Shown here piece after piece: positions 6,755 to 8,131 of a stretch of 8,131 nt of DNA. The translations under genes were made by a program, and so were the position numbers. The notes under the pieces were generated by a model. That model was not told the DNA's origin. It saw nothing but the letters and a program-made list of their open reading frames with translations, and made no database searches. How positions within the stretch are numbered: position 1 is the first letter of the stretch; each line of letters starts with the position of its first letter. Source of the DNA: Anaerolineaceae bacterium (GTDB lineage Bacteria; Chloroflexota; Anaerolineae; Anaerolineales; Anaerolineaceae); assembly GCA_011620505.1 (NCBI GenBank), contig WOZA01000118.1, forward strand, positions 1-8,131, read 5' to 3'.

Positions 6755-7918
6755 TTACTTCTCAACGATTTCGCAATACAACCTGAAGGTACATTCCATC
6801 ATACTGGTCACATCAAACTTATCGAGCGTGGTGATGGCGTTTTCCGCAAGGCGTTTTCGCAACGCTCCGTCTGCCAACAACTTGTTGATCGCTTCTGTGA
6901 TCGAAAGTGGTGATTCTACGGGTACTAGCAGTCCGTTGAAACCATGTTGTATGATCTCGGGGATACCCCCCACATCCGTGCCGATAACGGGCACGCCAGC
7001 AGCCATGGCTTCCAAGAAAGTCACGCCAAGCGCCTCGGTCAAAGAGGGCATTACGAACATTGTTGCTCTCTGATAATATCCCAACAAATCCGACTGCGAT
7101 TGCCACCCCGCAAATTCGAAATTTTGGTCAACCTTGAGATCCGAGCAGAGCGTTTTCAATCGGTCAACCGACTTATCATTGCCGACAATGATGAACCTTA
7201 CCTGCGGGTACTTTTCAAGCACACCCGGCGCCGCGTGGATCAGGTCGGGCACCCCTTTTCGATGCATATTACTTCCCACAAATAGGATCACCGGGTGGTT
7301 TGGATCAGGATCGACCATCTCCCGATTTTCCCTTACTTGTTTGTACCTCTCAATTTCAACACTTTTATAGCATCGCCGGACTTTGGATTCAGTTTTTGGG
7401 TAGGTCCTGGTGATGGTATCCGCGGTATATTGGCTGTTCGCCACGATAAGTTTCAAACGGTGGAGTTTGCGGGATTCAAGAACGTGCACAGCGCTGTAAT
7501 ACAGCCAGCGTAACAGCCAATCCGGATAATGCTTCTTGTATTCAAAGGGTGTTTTTACTTCCGCGGAATAGGTGTCGTTCACGTGCCCGATCATTGGAGC
7601 GAGCGGCGAACAAAAAAAGGACTCACGGGCATCAGTAAAATGGATCAGGTCAAACTTATTTTGTGCTTCCAATTTCTGGAGCGCAGTATTGAAGGAAAAA
7701 CTCAGTGATAGCCATCTCGCCTGGCTTTGACTGAACCTGGGCTTTTTCACGGTCACGATAGTGAGGTTTGGCGAAACGATATGCGGCGCCTGGTCTTCGG
7801 GAAGCAACAACGTAATCGTATGACCCGCATTCAGCAAAGCATTGGTGAGGTTATTGGCATGCAACCCAACCCCGCTGATCACGTTTTTATATTGTTGGGT
7901 CACGATGCAAATATTCAC
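6755..7918 (-). CDS. GT4 glycosyltransferase, canonical GT-B fold
   Basis: This 387-residue enzyme has the full retaining GT4 layout. The N-terminal half starts MNICIVTQQY and has the Gly-rich loop SGVGLHANNL (15-24), which normally lies in the active-site cleft. IVANSQYTADTI (158-169) closes that half. The donor half opens with ILFVGSNMHRKGVPDLI (211-227), then FIIVGND (242-248), FAGWQSQSDLLGYYQRA (269-285) and MPSLTEALGVTFLEAMAAG (290-308), with an intact E-x7-E pair, E295 and E303. GTDVGGIPEII (313-323) and a C-terminal helix complete it. The start is GTG at 7916-7918, supported by GGAG exactly six bases upstream (7928-7925). The preceding gene on the same strand ends 22 bp before, so the two are probably cotranscribed. 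It likely uses a nucleotide-sugar or related donor in the cytoplasm; its specificity cannot be told. Confidence 0.93.
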   Translation of the reverse strand: MNICIVTQQYKNVISGVGLHANNLTNALLNAGHTITLLLPEDQAPHIVSPNLTIVTVKKPRFSQSQARWLSLSFSFNTALQKLEAQNKFDLIHFTDARESFFCSPLAPMIGHVNDTYSAEVKTPFEYKKHYPDWLLRWLYYSAVHVLESRKLHRLKLIVANSQYTADTITRTYPKTESKVRRCYKSVEIERYKQVRENREMVDPDPNHPVILFVGSNMHRKGVPDLIHAAPGVLEKYPQVRFIIVGNDKSVDRLKTLCSDLKVDQNFEFAGWQSQSDLLGYYQRATMFVMPSLTEALGVTFLEAMAAGVPVIGTDVGGIPEIIQHGFNGLLVPVESPLSITEAINKLLADGALRKRLAENAITTLDKFDVTSMMECTFRLYCEIVEK

Positions 7919-7940
7919 GCCTTACTCCGAAACCCTGCTA

Positions 7941-8131
7941 TCAATGACACAGTTTGTAAATTGAAACACCGCCATCCTGGTAGATGGTCTGAACGCCTTC
8001 AGCCTGTTGTATTGCGGATTTGTTAAACTGGCTACCATCAAAGGGGTTTTTTGCCCCGTCATAAAGATAGTGCACGCCAAGTTCGCAAAGCGCGCCAATG
8101 TCGGGCGAAGAGGAATAGAGGCTCATCACGG
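7941..8131 (-). CDS. C-terminal fragment of a gene entering from the right, probably a large membrane protein
   Basis: About 63 codons remain open up to the window edge; the true start lies outside. Though GTG and ATG codons occur at 8129 and 8126, the fragment looks like a tail rather than a complete small protein. The stretch ELGVHYLYDGA, followed by a variable segment and YQDGGVSIYKL near the end, resembles the last soluble segment of long multi-membrane-spanning proteins of glycan clusters (YfhO-like or GT39-like), where GVxYxYxG and a final DGGVxIYKL strand pair are common. This is a pattern-level guess. The stop is 22 bp before the GTG of the next glycosyltransferase, so the two genes probably share a transcript. 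Confidence 0.6.
   Translation of the reverse strand, partial: VMSLYSSSPDIGALCELGVHYLYDGAKNPFDGSQFNKSAIQQAEGVQTIYQDGGVSIYKLCH

Noticed and set aside
8043..8057. GGGG-TTTTTTG-CCCC hairpin-like element
   Set aside because: Four-base stem inside a coding frame; chance or coding constraint is the simplest explanation.

Overview
The window reads as part of a surface-glycan biosynthesis region from a bacterium of moderate GC content. It is made mostly of glycosyltransferases, a methyltransferase and an asparagine-synthetase-like enzyme, next to two exported proteins. The style of those exported proteins (a lipoprotein with a Pro/Thr-rich linker containing YPxPG-like pieces and a lamin-tail-like domain, and a secreted tandem-repeat protein), and the tail of what looks like a large membrane protein, remind me of Chloroflexota such as Anaerolineae. 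That assignment is a weak inference and no marker gene is present.

Layout. (1) Positions 1-1273, minus strand: the first 424 codons of a secreted protein built from ~110-residue repeats; it runs off the left edge. It has its own candidate promoter and a strong ribosome binding site. (2) Positions 1357-5587, minus strand: a tight four-gene block read in the order GT2 glycosyltransferase, asparagine-synthetase-like protein, zinc-ribbon SAM methyltransferase, LTD-like lipoprotein. The gaps are 8 bp, a 4-bp ATGA overlap and 12 bp, so this is almost certainly one transcript. (3) Positions 5588-5655: a short divergent promoter region with a perfect 12-bp palindrome that holds TATAAT on both strands. 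(4) Positions 5656-6750, plus strand: a single GT4-like glycosyltransferase. (5) Positions 6755-7918, minus strand: a canonical GT4 glycosyltransferase that converges on the previous gene with only 4 bp between stop codons. (6) Positions 7941-8131, minus strand: the C-terminal end of a gene entering from the right edge.

How they may work together: the three glycosyltransferases would add sugars to a lipid-linked or cell-surface glycan, and the methyltransferase and the synthetase-like enzyme would decorate it or make a modified building block. The synthetase-like protein is the most unusual member. It keeps the Asn-synthetase architecture but has no Cys2 glutaminase nucleophile, and the usual GEGxDE synthetase motif is changed to GTGADN, so it is unlikely to be an ordinary asparagine synthetase. 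The lipoprotein and the repeat protein may be part of the envelope in which the glycan is displayed, but nothing in the sequence proves this.

No tRNA, rRNA, insertion sequence, CRISPR array or convincing intrinsic terminator was seen. Every gap between genes is shorter than 100 bp.
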